A stretch of 64,000 nucleotides of DNA from Thermoguttaceae bacterium (GTDB lineage: Bacteria > Planctomycetota > Planctomycetia > Pirellulales > Thermoguttaceae). The notes below the pieces were generated by a model. That model searched no databases and had not been told where the DNA came from. It saw nothing but the letters and a program-made list of their open reading frames with translations. Of this stretch, positions 9,173 to 16,281 are shown in pieces. Numbering within the stretch: position 1 is the stretch's first letter; every line of letters starts with the position of its first letter. The translations under genes were made by a program, and so were the position numbers. The stretch is from positions 1-64,000 of the forward strand of contig JAGBDN010000054.1 of assembly GCA_017937485.1 (NCBI GenBank), written 5' to 3'.

Positions 9173-9820
9173 ATGTTAAATACGACCTTGGAACGTTTGC
9201 TCGAAACCGTCGTCAATTTGTCGCATAACGACGCCGGCGTCGAGATTTTCGAATTCGAAAAGGGCGCCCCGGCGACGGACGCCGAAATCGAACGCGTCGA
9301 AGAAGAACTGCAACGTCCGATTCCGCGATCGTTTAGGAACGTTTTGACGACGTTCGCGAAGGAGTTCGCGCTTGGCTTGGAACCGTCCGACGAACCGTTG
9401 GAGTCGGACGACGTTTCTTTTGAAGGCGGCGAACTCGGTTGGTCGCTGGCCGGACTGCCGGAGTTGGTCGCGGAGTTCGAGGAATTTCGCAACGACGTAT
9501 ATCCCGACGCCGCCGACGCTTACGCGCGGGCTTGGCAAAACAAATTTCCCGTTTATCGGTTCGGGAACGACGATTATTTGGCCGTCGACGTCGCGTCGCA
9601 AGAGGTCGTTTATCTCTCGCACGACGGCGATACGGAGCTGAACGGGCTCGCGCTCGGTCGCGACTTCGAAGACTTTGCAAAGCGTTCGCTTGGTTTGGCG
9701 GCGACCGTCGATTATTTGCCGTTTGTCGACGAAGGAACGCCTTACTTAAACGTCGACGGCGAAAACGCTTGCGCGTTGCGAAAAATCGTCGGTTGGGACG
9801 CGGCGTCAAACGGGAAATAA
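9173..9820 (+). CDS. SMI1/KNR4 (SUKH) family protein
   Basis: A 215-residue protein with SUKH features: an early segment ATDAEIERVEEELQRPIPRSF (the helix and 'lP..f' element that open the SMI1/KNR4 fold), then VYRFGNDDYLAVDV and a VYLSHDGD strand pair. SUKH proteins are the commonest immunity proteins of bacterial polymorphic-toxin systems and bind the cognate toxin. No toxin gene lies beside it. The start at 9173 has AGGAAA upstream and begins the conserved sequence. Confidence 0.7.
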   Translation: MLNTTLERLLETVVNLSHNDAGVEIFEFEKGAPATDAEIERVEEELQRPIPRSFRNVLTTFAKEFALGLEPSDEPLESDDVSFEGGELGWSLAGLPELVAEFEEFRNDVYPDAADAYARAWQNKFPVYRFGNDDYLAVDVASQEVVYLSHDGDTELNGLALGRDFEDFAKRSLGLAATVDYLPFVDEGTPYLNVDGENACALRKIVGWDAASNGK

Positions 9821-9950
9821 TCGGCGTTATTTAACGAACGACGTCGCGTCGTTTTCTTTGCGGCGTCGCTCTTTCTTTACAAAGCGCCGTCAAGGAAGGC
9901 GAGCGTCGTTAAACGAAGGAAAATCAAACGTTAAGAAAGGCGTTGCGACA

Positions 9951-10481
9951 ATGAACAAAGAAGAAGCGTTGGAATTTTTGCGTCTTCATCAACCGATGCC
10001 GAGCGAGTTCGACGACGATCTCGACTCCGAGACGGTCGACGCTTGGGACGCCGCGCGGGAATACTTTACGGAGAACCCTTGCGAGGAAGCTATCCCTTTA
10101 TTTCTCGGGTCGATAGGCGAAGGTTATCTTTTCGGAACGTATCAAATGCTCGACAGTTTTTTCGCGCTTTTCGAGCCCGACGTCGTCGTTCCGTATCTTG
10201 TCGACGCTTTGTCGTCGGAGTCGTCTTGGACGCGTCGATGGGCGGCGGAGTACGCGTCGGCGGTCGAGTCGGGCCGCTCGGATTTGATCGAAGCGCTCCT
10301 TAAACTCCTTTTCGACCCCGACGAGGAAGCGCGGACGGCGGCGGTTATTACATTGAAATATAAGTTTTTAGACGGACTCGTTAATTGGCGCGATTACGAA
10401 GCGACGTTGCGAAGCGCTTACGCGCAAGAAACCGACGACTGGAACCAAGAGCAGTACGACGAAATTTTCGCGACGGAGTAA
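9951..10481 (+). CDS. HEAT-repeat-like small protein
   Basis: A 176-residue, strongly acidic, all-helical protein. Two or three HEAT-like helix pairs are visible: AIPLFLGSIGEG, VVVPYLVDALSSESSWTRRW and DLIEALLKLLFDPDEEARTA. Such HEAT-type proteins recur as immunity or scaffold proteins in polyimmunity loci; no enzymatic motif is seen. An AAGAAAGG ribosome binding site precedes the ATG at 9951. Function inferred from context only. Confidence 0.6.
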   Translation: MNKEEALEFLRLHQPMPSEFDDDLDSETVDAWDAAREYFTENPCEEAIPLFLGSIGEGYLFGTYQMLDSFFALFEPDVVVPYLVDALSSESSWTRRWAAEYASAVESGRSDLIEALLKLLFDPDEEARTAAVITLKYKFLDGLVNWRDYEATLRSAYAQETDDWNQEQYDEIFATE

Positions 10482-10566
10482 CGCCGACGCAAACCGAGAC
10501 GACGCAAGCGTTTCCGACGCGGCTAAACGTCGGCGTCGGAAACGGTCGCGACGCGTCGTTTTTTTC

Positions 10567-10595
10567 TTGACGTCCGCTTGGGCGAGCGTTATAAT
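10567..10595 (+). promoter_or_regulatory. Near-consensus sigma70-type promoter
   Basis: TTGACG (10567-10572) and a perfect TATAAT (10590-10595) with 17-bp spacing. It drives the gene at 10660 and is among the best promoters in the window. Confidence 0.8.
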
Positions 10596-10659
10596 AGAGA
10601 ACGTCGAGGCGGCGCGACCGGTCGCGTCGCCGTATTTTCTGCGGAAGGAGTAAAGCGTT

Positions 10660-11259
10660 ATGCATAAAGATTTTAAAGAGACGGCTCGAAATCTGTTGGC
10701 GGAACTGAAACGCGAGGTCGCTCGCCCGGAACTCGACGGATTCGGGCGAACGGTCGAACCGCCGTTGGACGTCGACGCCTTGTCGGACGAGCAAAAACGC
10801 GTTTACGAAGCGCTTCCGGCGAGCGTCCAAAACTGGCTCGCGTTGTGCGACGGCGTCGAAGTCGACGAACGGTTGCACGGCCTCGGCGCCATTCTCGAAA
10901 CGCTCGAAATTTTCGACGAATGGAAGGAAAAAGGCTGGACGCCGATCGGCGACGATTGCTGCGGAAACTATTACGTTTGCATACCTTGCGAGCTGAACGG
11001 CGAGACGCGTTTCCCGGTCGTCTTTCTGGACGGCGAATGCGATGACGAAGGATATATCGTCGCGTCCGATCCCGCGATTTTTTACGTCGAGCAGCTGAAA
11101 GAAACGCTCTTCGCGCTCGCCGAAGAAGACGACGAATGGGATTCTTGGCCGTTCGACAAAGAAACAAGGCTCGCGGAAGACCCTGAAATTACGGCGTTTG
11201 GGTTTGCGCTCCCTTGGGACGGAACGACGAAGGAGATCGGGGACGACGAAGACGAGTGA
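10660..11259 (+). CDS. SMI1/KNR4 (SUKH)-like protein
   Basis: A 199-residue acidic protein. The core 'W.PIGDDCCGNYYVCI' (about 105-120) followed by PVVFLDGE matches the central SUKH pattern of a small-residue turn after 'i..dg.G..~~~d' and then a 'v...d' strand. No signal peptide. It carries its own strong promoter and the ribosome binding site GGAAGGAG. Immunity protein is the likely class; partner unknown. Confidence 0.65.
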   Translation: MHKDFKETARNLLAELKREVARPELDGFGRTVEPPLDVDALSDEQKRVYEALPASVQNWLALCDGVEVDERLHGLGAILETLEIFDEWKEKGWTPIGDDCCGNYYVCIPCELNGETRFPVVFLDGECDDEGYIVASDPAIFYVEQLKETLFALAEEDDEWDSWPFDKETRLAEDPEITAFGFALPWDGTTKEIGDDEDE

Positions 11260-11343
11260 AACAACGTCGCAACCGTTTGACGTCGCGGCGGTTGCGTCGA
11301 CGCCGAAAGCCGAGCGTTTCGCTTTCGCTGGGCGGCGGAACGC

Positions 11344-11372
11344 TTGACGTCGCGTAGCGTCAGAGGTTTAAA
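11344..11372 (+). promoter_or_regulatory. Possible promoter of the fused DUF4304-like gene
   Basis: TTGACG (11344-11349) with TTTAAA (11367-11372), 17 bp apart. The -35 box is good and the -10 box is weak. Confidence 0.4.
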
Positions 11373-11403
11373 CGCCCGCCGTGTTTAACGTTAGGAGAAC
11401 GCA

Positions 11404-12999
11404 ATGAACGCCGAAAAGCCTTTTTCGCTGGAGAATCTCGACGAGTTTCATTTGGAAATCGTCCGGCGCCCGATCGAAGAGATTTGCAAATTTTACCGAG
11501 AGGACGACGAGAACGTTTCCTGGGCCGACGTCGCGTCCGAGAAAAATAGCGCCGAAACCGCCGACCTCGAAGGGGCCGAGCGCGTTCAAGTTAACGTCGA
11601 CGCCTCGCCCGAAGGGGTTAAGAGCGTTCAACTTAGCGTCGATGGGGCGCCCGAGAAAGACGTCGTCGAGGTTTTCTTGAAAGCGCTCTTGGGAACGCTC
11701 GAAAAAATGGGCGCGATAAACCGCCCGGACGACGACAAGGGCGTTTCTTGCGTCGAACTTCCGCCCGAAGCGCTTGCGGAGGCGTTCGAGGAATTGTATC
11801 CCGCCGACCCGGGGCAAAAAACGCCGCCGATAAGATACGGTTTCTCGCCGGTTAACGCGCCCGACGTTTCCGTCTTTTTCGAGCCGCGTTTTAGCGGGCT
11901 CGCGTTGCGGGCCGGGGGATCGAGAACCGGCAAAACGTCGGTTTTTAGCTTGCGTTACGCGAAGTCGGACGGCTATATTTGCGAATTGCGCGAAGATGAA
12001 GAATCGTGGCGCGATTCCAAATTATTGCGTTTAGTGCGCGTTATGTACGACGGGCGCAACGTCTTTTGGCAAGAGGGCGAGCCGTATCCGTTCGAGCGCG
12101 TCGAGCAATACTCCGACCGTAAAATTAAGCGCCGCTTTGCTTTAAACGACGCGCTCGACTATTTGACGCAACTTGGTTTTCCCGTCCGCGACGCGGATTT
12201 TCTGAAACCGGCGGGACGGCTGTATCGTTGGCAAGACGACCGAGCGATCGCCGGGCAACAACGCTACGAGGCGTCGTTAGCGGCGAGAGAGGCCGAGCGA
12301 CGCCGGTTCGCGGCCTCGCCGGAGGGAAAACTCAAAAGCGACTTAACGAGTCGCGTCGAAAAGCTGATCGCGCAAACTTTGACGCCGCTTGGGTTTAAGC
12401 GAGACAAAGACGACGCGCAAACTTGGACGCGAAGGGCGGAAATCTTGCGTCATACCTGTTGGCTTAGCGACGTCGACGGCGAGTTGAGCGTCTACTGCGA
12501 ATGCGGGCCCGTTTCGAGTTTCGCTTGCTGGGCGAACGCTCCGCGCGATGCGGCGACGCAAAGGAAATTGAAGCGTTTTTGGAAGGGCCTGCGCGACGAA
12601 GAGGACGAAGGCTGGGCGTCGCGCGACGAACGTAAGTCGTGGAACGGCTTGCCGAAAAGCGAGGCGGAAGTCGAGGCGATTTTAACCGACGTCGCAAAAT
12701 TTTTGCGCGATACGGCGTCGCCGTTTTTCCGCCGATTTGCGACGGCCGCCGACTTCCTGCGCGAGTACGACGCCGGGCGCGTCGACAAGAATTTCTTCGA
12801 CGTCGACGAGGAATTTTGGCAAGACTTTTACCTTGCGCTAACGCGTTTTCACGTCGGCGCTTACGACGAGGCCGCGTCGACGTTCGAAGCGGCGGTCGAG
12901 CGCGTCGAAAGGAGCCCGAAAGGCGTTAAAAAGGGGATGAAGCTCGCCGTCGAAGCCGCGCGAATCGCCGCCGACTGCATACGCCGCCGCGACGCTTAA
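11404..12999 (+). CDS. Large immunity-like protein: unknown domain fused to DUF4304-like domain
   Basis: A 531-residue cytoplasmic protein with two parts. Residues 1-300 are unassigned; they include a tandem 13-residue repeat (VQVNVDASPEGVK / VQLSVDGAPEKDV, about 59-84) and end in a charged linker helix. Residues 312-531 are paralogous to the whole 7164-7925 product: RVEKLIAQTLTPLGF, a middle WxxLP block, REYDAG, and a C-terminal TPR-like FHVGAYDEAASTF. This looks like a gene fusion after duplication within the row. Strong ribosome binding site AGGAGA. No catalytic motif seen. Confidence 0.6.
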   Translation: MNAEKPFSLENLDEFHLEIVRRPIEEICKFYREDDENVSWADVASEKNSAETADLEGAERVQVNVDASPEGVKSVQLSVDGAPEKDVVEVFLKALLGTLEKMGAINRPDDDKGVSCVELPPEALAEAFEELYPADPGQKTPPIRYGFSPVNAPDVSVFFEPRFSGLALRAGGSRTGKTSVFSLRYAKSDGYICELREDEESWRDSKLLRLVRVMYDGRNVFWQEGEPYPFERVEQYSDRKIKRRFALNDALDYLTQLGFPVRDADFLKPAGRLYRWQDDRAIAGQQRYEASLAAREAERRRFAASPEGKLKSDLTSRVEKLIAQTLTPLGFKRDKDDAQTWTRRAEILRHTCWLSDVDGELSVYCECGPVSSFACWANAPRDAATQRKLKRFWKGLRDEEDEGWASRDERKSWNGLPKSEAEVEAILTDVAKFLRDTASPFFRRFATAADFLREYDAGRVDKNFFDVDEEFWQDFYLALTRFHVGAYDEAASTFEAAVERVERSPKGVKKGMKLAVEAARIAADCIRRRDA

Positions 13000-13055
13000 C
13001 GGAGCGTTTGGACGGCGCCGTTCGACTGGGCGTTTTGTAACGAAAGGAGGACGCG

Positions 13056-13793
13056 ATGCAAATTAAACTTTACGACGGTTTGACTTACGACGAAATTTGC
13101 GAAGCGGCGCGGAACCGATGGTTTCACGTTGTCAAGGGATTGATTTACAGTCGCGAGGAAAACGAGCGATTTGCGGAGGAAATCGCGCGGCTTTGGGCGG
13201 ATTTGGCGACCGAGCGCGTTTTGGTAGAAGAGTTCTGCGACGGCTTTTACCGTTGGCTTGACTCGATTTGCGAGACCGCCCGTCGCTTGACGCGCTACCT
13301 TCGCGACGAAGACGTTCCGAGTTGGGCGAGAAAGGTCGACGAGCTGAGGTTTAAGGGGAAGCTCGGTTTTACGCTTGAAGAAACGCGGGAATTTAAAGTC
13401 GAATATTTAAGCGCGGCGCATTGGTTGGCGGCGAATTTTTGCAATGCGGCGGTCGAGCTTGCGGAACACGCGCGGAGCGCTCCCCGATTGGCGAAATCGC
13501 CGGCGTTCGCTCGCCTTATCCGTCGAATTATTTTGACCGAGCGTTTCGACGCGGGGCGCGCTATCTTTATCGAAGACCTACTTCCGGTTACTAAGTTTGT
13601 CGAAGGAATCGACTTGCGTTCCTTCGCGCTCGACCCGAAGTTCGCGGGACATACGTTCGCCGCATTGTCGAAATTGAAGGACGGTCGTTTCGTCGCCGAA
13701 GCGGAAACCGTCTTGCGCGAAAACCCGAAGCTGTTCGCGCTTTACCGAAAGCGTTTGGAGCGTTATATTAAGCGTTACAAGACGTCGGAATAA
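13056..13793 (+). CDS. Unknown helical protein, last gene of the accessory row
   Basis: A 245-residue protein I do not recognise. It is predicted almost entirely helical, Arg/Glu/Leu-rich, without signal peptide or membrane helices, and has no obvious catalytic motif. The start is preceded by a perfect AAAGGAGG Shine-Dalgarno, typical of the neighbours in this row. The following gene, ogt, is convergent, so this closes the plus-strand block. Confidence 0.55.
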   Translation: MQIKLYDGLTYDEICEAARNRWFHVVKGLIYSREENERFAEEIARLWADLATERVLVEEFCDGFYRWLDSICETARRLTRYLRDEDVPSWARKVDELRFKGKLGFTLEETREFKVEYLSAAHWLAANFCNAAVELAEHARSAPRLAKSPAFARLIRRIILTERFDAGRAIFIEDLLPVTKFVEGIDLRSFALDPKFAGHTFAALSKLKDGRFVAEAETVLRENPKLFALYRKRLERYIKRYKTSE

Positions 13794-13817
13794 CGGCGAA
13801 AACGCGGCGCGGCGACG

Positions 13818-14423
13818 CTAAAAGAGGCGCGGCGGTTCCGGGCGTTCGAGGGTTAAGAGGAACGCTTTGCGGTCGACGCCGCCGTCGTAACCGGTTAGTT
13901 TGCCGGAGCTTCCGACGACGCGATGACAAGGAACGACGATGCAAATCGGGTTGCGATTCAGCGCGCCGCCGACCGCTCGCGAACCGTTCGGAACGCCGAT
14001 TTTTCGCGCGATTTCTCCGTAAGTCGCGGTTTCGCCGAACGGAATCGCCGACGTCGCGACCCAAACGCGGCGCTGGAACTCGGTTCCGACCGGCGCGAGC
14101 GGGAGGTCGAACCGCGTTCGCGTTCCGGCGAAATATTCGGCGAGTTGCGCGGCGGCGCGTCGCAAAATTGGCGGCGTTTCGGGCGGCGCCGCGTCGTCGG
14201 CGTTAAGTCGGGCGGCGGCAAGCGGTTGCGTTTTAATGTCGACAGCGTTAAGTCGAGCGGCGGCAAGCGGTTGCGCGTCGAAACGGCGAGCGGCGGCGAG
14301 TTCTTGCTCGAACGGCGTTTCCGGCGAAAAGTTCGGCGAAACGAACGCGACTTCGGCGAGACGACCCGCTTCTTCGCGGAGCAAAAGGGCTCCGAGCGGC
14401 GACGGAACGAACAACCCGCTCAT
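13818..14423 (-). CDS. ogt: Methylated-DNA--protein-cysteine methyltransferase
   Basis: A 201-residue O6-alkylguanine DNA alkyltransferase that repairs O6-methylguanine by suicide transfer to cysteine. The active site PCHR has Cys166; the arginine finger segment SRAVG is at 148-152; the GYDGG segment follows. The N-terminal half is short and carries an internal duplication, QPLAAARLNAxD at 51-62 and 66-77, seen also as a ~50-bp DNA duplication, which probably lengthens a surface loop. The DNA-binding C-terminal domain is complete. Confidence 0.92.
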   Translation of the reverse strand: MSGLFVPSPLGALLLREEAGRLAEVAFVSPNFSPETPFEQELAAARRFDAQPLAAARLNAVDIKTQPLAAARLNADDAAPPETPPILRRAAAQLAEYFAGTRTRFDLPLAPVGTEFQRRVWVATSAIPFGETATYGEIARKIGVPNGSRAVGGALNRNPICIVVPCHRVVGSSGKLTGYDGGVDRKAFLLTLERPEPPRLF

Positions 14424-14557
14424 CGGCGGAACTCCTTGCGGGAGAAAGAGTTGAAAACGAAAACGCCGGTTGGCGGAAAAGGGAAAAACGGAAAACGCCG
14501 CGAATCGGTAAAAGGCGCGGAAACGGAACGGCGGCGAAGCGAGTTCGACGGGAACGA

Positions 14558-14598
14558 AAACGCCGCGTCGCTCGACGAGTCGAAACGGCGCGGCGTTT
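14558..14598 (-). terminator. Hairpin between ogt and the secreted-protein gene
   Basis: A perfect 10-bp stem (14558-14567 with 14589-14598) with a self-complementary loop lies just after the stop at 14640 and is followed on the minus strand by a short TTTT. A weak terminator for the gene at 14640-16211 is the simplest reading. Confidence 0.45.
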
Positions 14599-14639
14599 GG
14601 TTAAACGACGTCGCTAAAACGCGTTAAATCGTTTTGTCG

Positions 14640-16211
14640 TCAGTTTTTACCGACGAAGCCGACGCGGTAAAGGCGCGCTTGGCCCGAGCGTTTCGGGAAG
14701 TCGATAACGACTTTTTTCATCGCGCCTTTATAAGCGTCGATTTGCGACAAGTCGACGCGAAGCGTTCGGCGTTCGCCGTCCCAATCGACCGGAACCGGAA
14801 CGATAATCGGCGCGAGCGTCGGATGCGTCTTCGCCTTTTCGGCGCGGTCCTTTTCGACGCTCTTATCTCCTTCGCTCCAACCGAGATAGTCGATTTGGTC
14901 GGCGGGCGACACCGGCTCGATTTTCAGCGAAAGAGCGGTCGGCGCGTCGGCGCTAACGTCGGCGGCGGACTCGAACGCGGCGTCGATTTCCAAAATCGGC
15001 GCGTCTTCCGAACGCCAAAAATAACCGGGGGACGCGGCGTAACAACCGGCGGGAACGACGTTAATTTTCAAACAGTCGGAAATCGGGAACCCGGCGTCGG
15101 TCGTGCCGCCGTAAATCCAGTTTTGACGGTCGGTTGCGAACGTCCAGTTCGGGACGGCTTGCAACGCGTCTTTCTTCGCGAGTTCGCAAGCGGTCGCGCG
15201 GATTTCGTCGAGCGTTCCGACGACGAACGTCGTGCGGTACGTTCGGCGGATATTCCAGTCGAGAATCGTTTGTTCGAGCGGCGCGATGTAACCGGTCGGG
15301 CCGTCTTTCGGGCCGAGTTTGGCGCCCTTATTACCGTCGCCCCCGTGAAAACCGGCGGTCGTTCGCGTCGCGCCCGGCTGGTAAACGCCGATGCCGCGGT
15401 CGTTTTCGTCGAGAAGCGCGCTCCAACGCTCCGGCGTGTAGTAGTTGACCCAGGGCCAGCCCTTGCCGTCGCGCTTGTCGACGACGACCGTAACGGGCTC
15501 GTTTTCAAACGGCTTGTCGCCGAGGTAAGAGACGAGCTTGTACCAAGGCGCGTTCGTGTAAAGCGCCGGGGTTTCTTGACTTCGGCCCGTGTATTGCGTT
15601 TTGTCGGAACGGTTGTTAATAATCGTCGCGTTCAGCTCGAAACCGTTGGCGGTCAAGCGGTAAAGGCATTCGAAGACGCATTCCGCCGGAACGCCCTTGT
15701 GCGGCCAAAGTTGCGGACGCGTCCGAACGAACGCTGTCGAAGCGTCGATCTTCTTGAAATCCAAGACTTTAGACTTGTTTCCGCCGCAGTCGCCCGACTG
15801 AATCGGGTTCCAGCCGAGCCCGGCCCAGTTTGGCGCCGGCTTCTCGCCGTTCGGGCCGACGAACGGGTTCGGGCCGGAGTAATACGAGAGTTGAATTTGG
15901 CGTCCCCAGTCGAAACTGTTGATCATGTTGCCGGTTTCGTACTTCTTGTCTTCGAGGTAAACGACCGCGCCGCCGATAGATAGGTCGAAGCCGACTTTCA
16001 GACGGTCGTTTTCGATGTAACGGAGCGGTTCGGCGCCGAAGTCGAACGCCGTTTCGGTCGCCATTTCTTCGGCGGCGGTCTTAACCGGGGCGGCGGACTC
16101 GTCCGCGACGGCGTTCGAAACGACGACGGCGAACGTTAAGACGAAAAGCGGCGCCGAAAAACGAACGGCGCGGCGGAAAAGGGCGAAATTTCGCGCAAAA
16201 GAACGGCGCAT
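14640..16211 (-). CDS. Secreted protein of unknown function
   Basis: A 523-residue exported protein. The first ~38 residues are a signal peptide with an Arg-rich start, a hydrophobic core (SAPLFVLTFAVVVSNAVA) and cleavage before DESAA. The mature part is rich in aromatic residues and beta structure (SFDWGRQIQLSYYSGPNPF, WNPIQSGD, PWYKLVSYL) and suggests carbohydrate binding, but I cannot place it in a family. A C-terminal sandwich-like domain (about 380-523) follows. The ATG at 16211 has GGGAGA upstream and is preferred to an earlier in-frame start. Confidence 0.6.
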   Translation of the reverse strand: MRRSFARNFALFRRAVRFSAPLFVLTFAVVVSNAVADESAAPVKTAAEEMATETAFDFGAEPLRYIENDRLKVGFDLSIGGAVVYLEDKKYETGNMINSFDWGRQIQLSYYSGPNPFVGPNGEKPAPNWAGLGWNPIQSGDCGGNKSKVLDFKKIDASTAFVRTRPQLWPHKGVPAECVFECLYRLTANGFELNATIINNRSDKTQYTGRSQETPALYTNAPWYKLVSYLGDKPFENEPVTVVVDKRDGKGWPWVNYYTPERWSALLDENDRGIGVYQPGATRTTAGFHGGDGNKGAKLGPKDGPTGYIAPLEQTILDWNIRRTYRTTFVVGTLDEIRATACELAKKDALQAVPNWTFATDRQNWIYGGTTDAGFPISDCLKINVVPAGCYAASPGYFWRSEDAPILEIDAAFESAADVSADAPTALSLKIEPVSPADQIDYLGWSEGDKSVEKDRAEKAKTHPTLAPIIVPVPVDWDGERRTLRVDLSQIDAYKGAMKKVVIDFPKRSGQARLYRVGFVGKN

Positions 16212-16281
16212 AACGGTCTCCCTTGGGAAAATAGGCAAGATGAATCGGGAAACGTCGCGCCGTTAAATAAGCGACGCGGCG

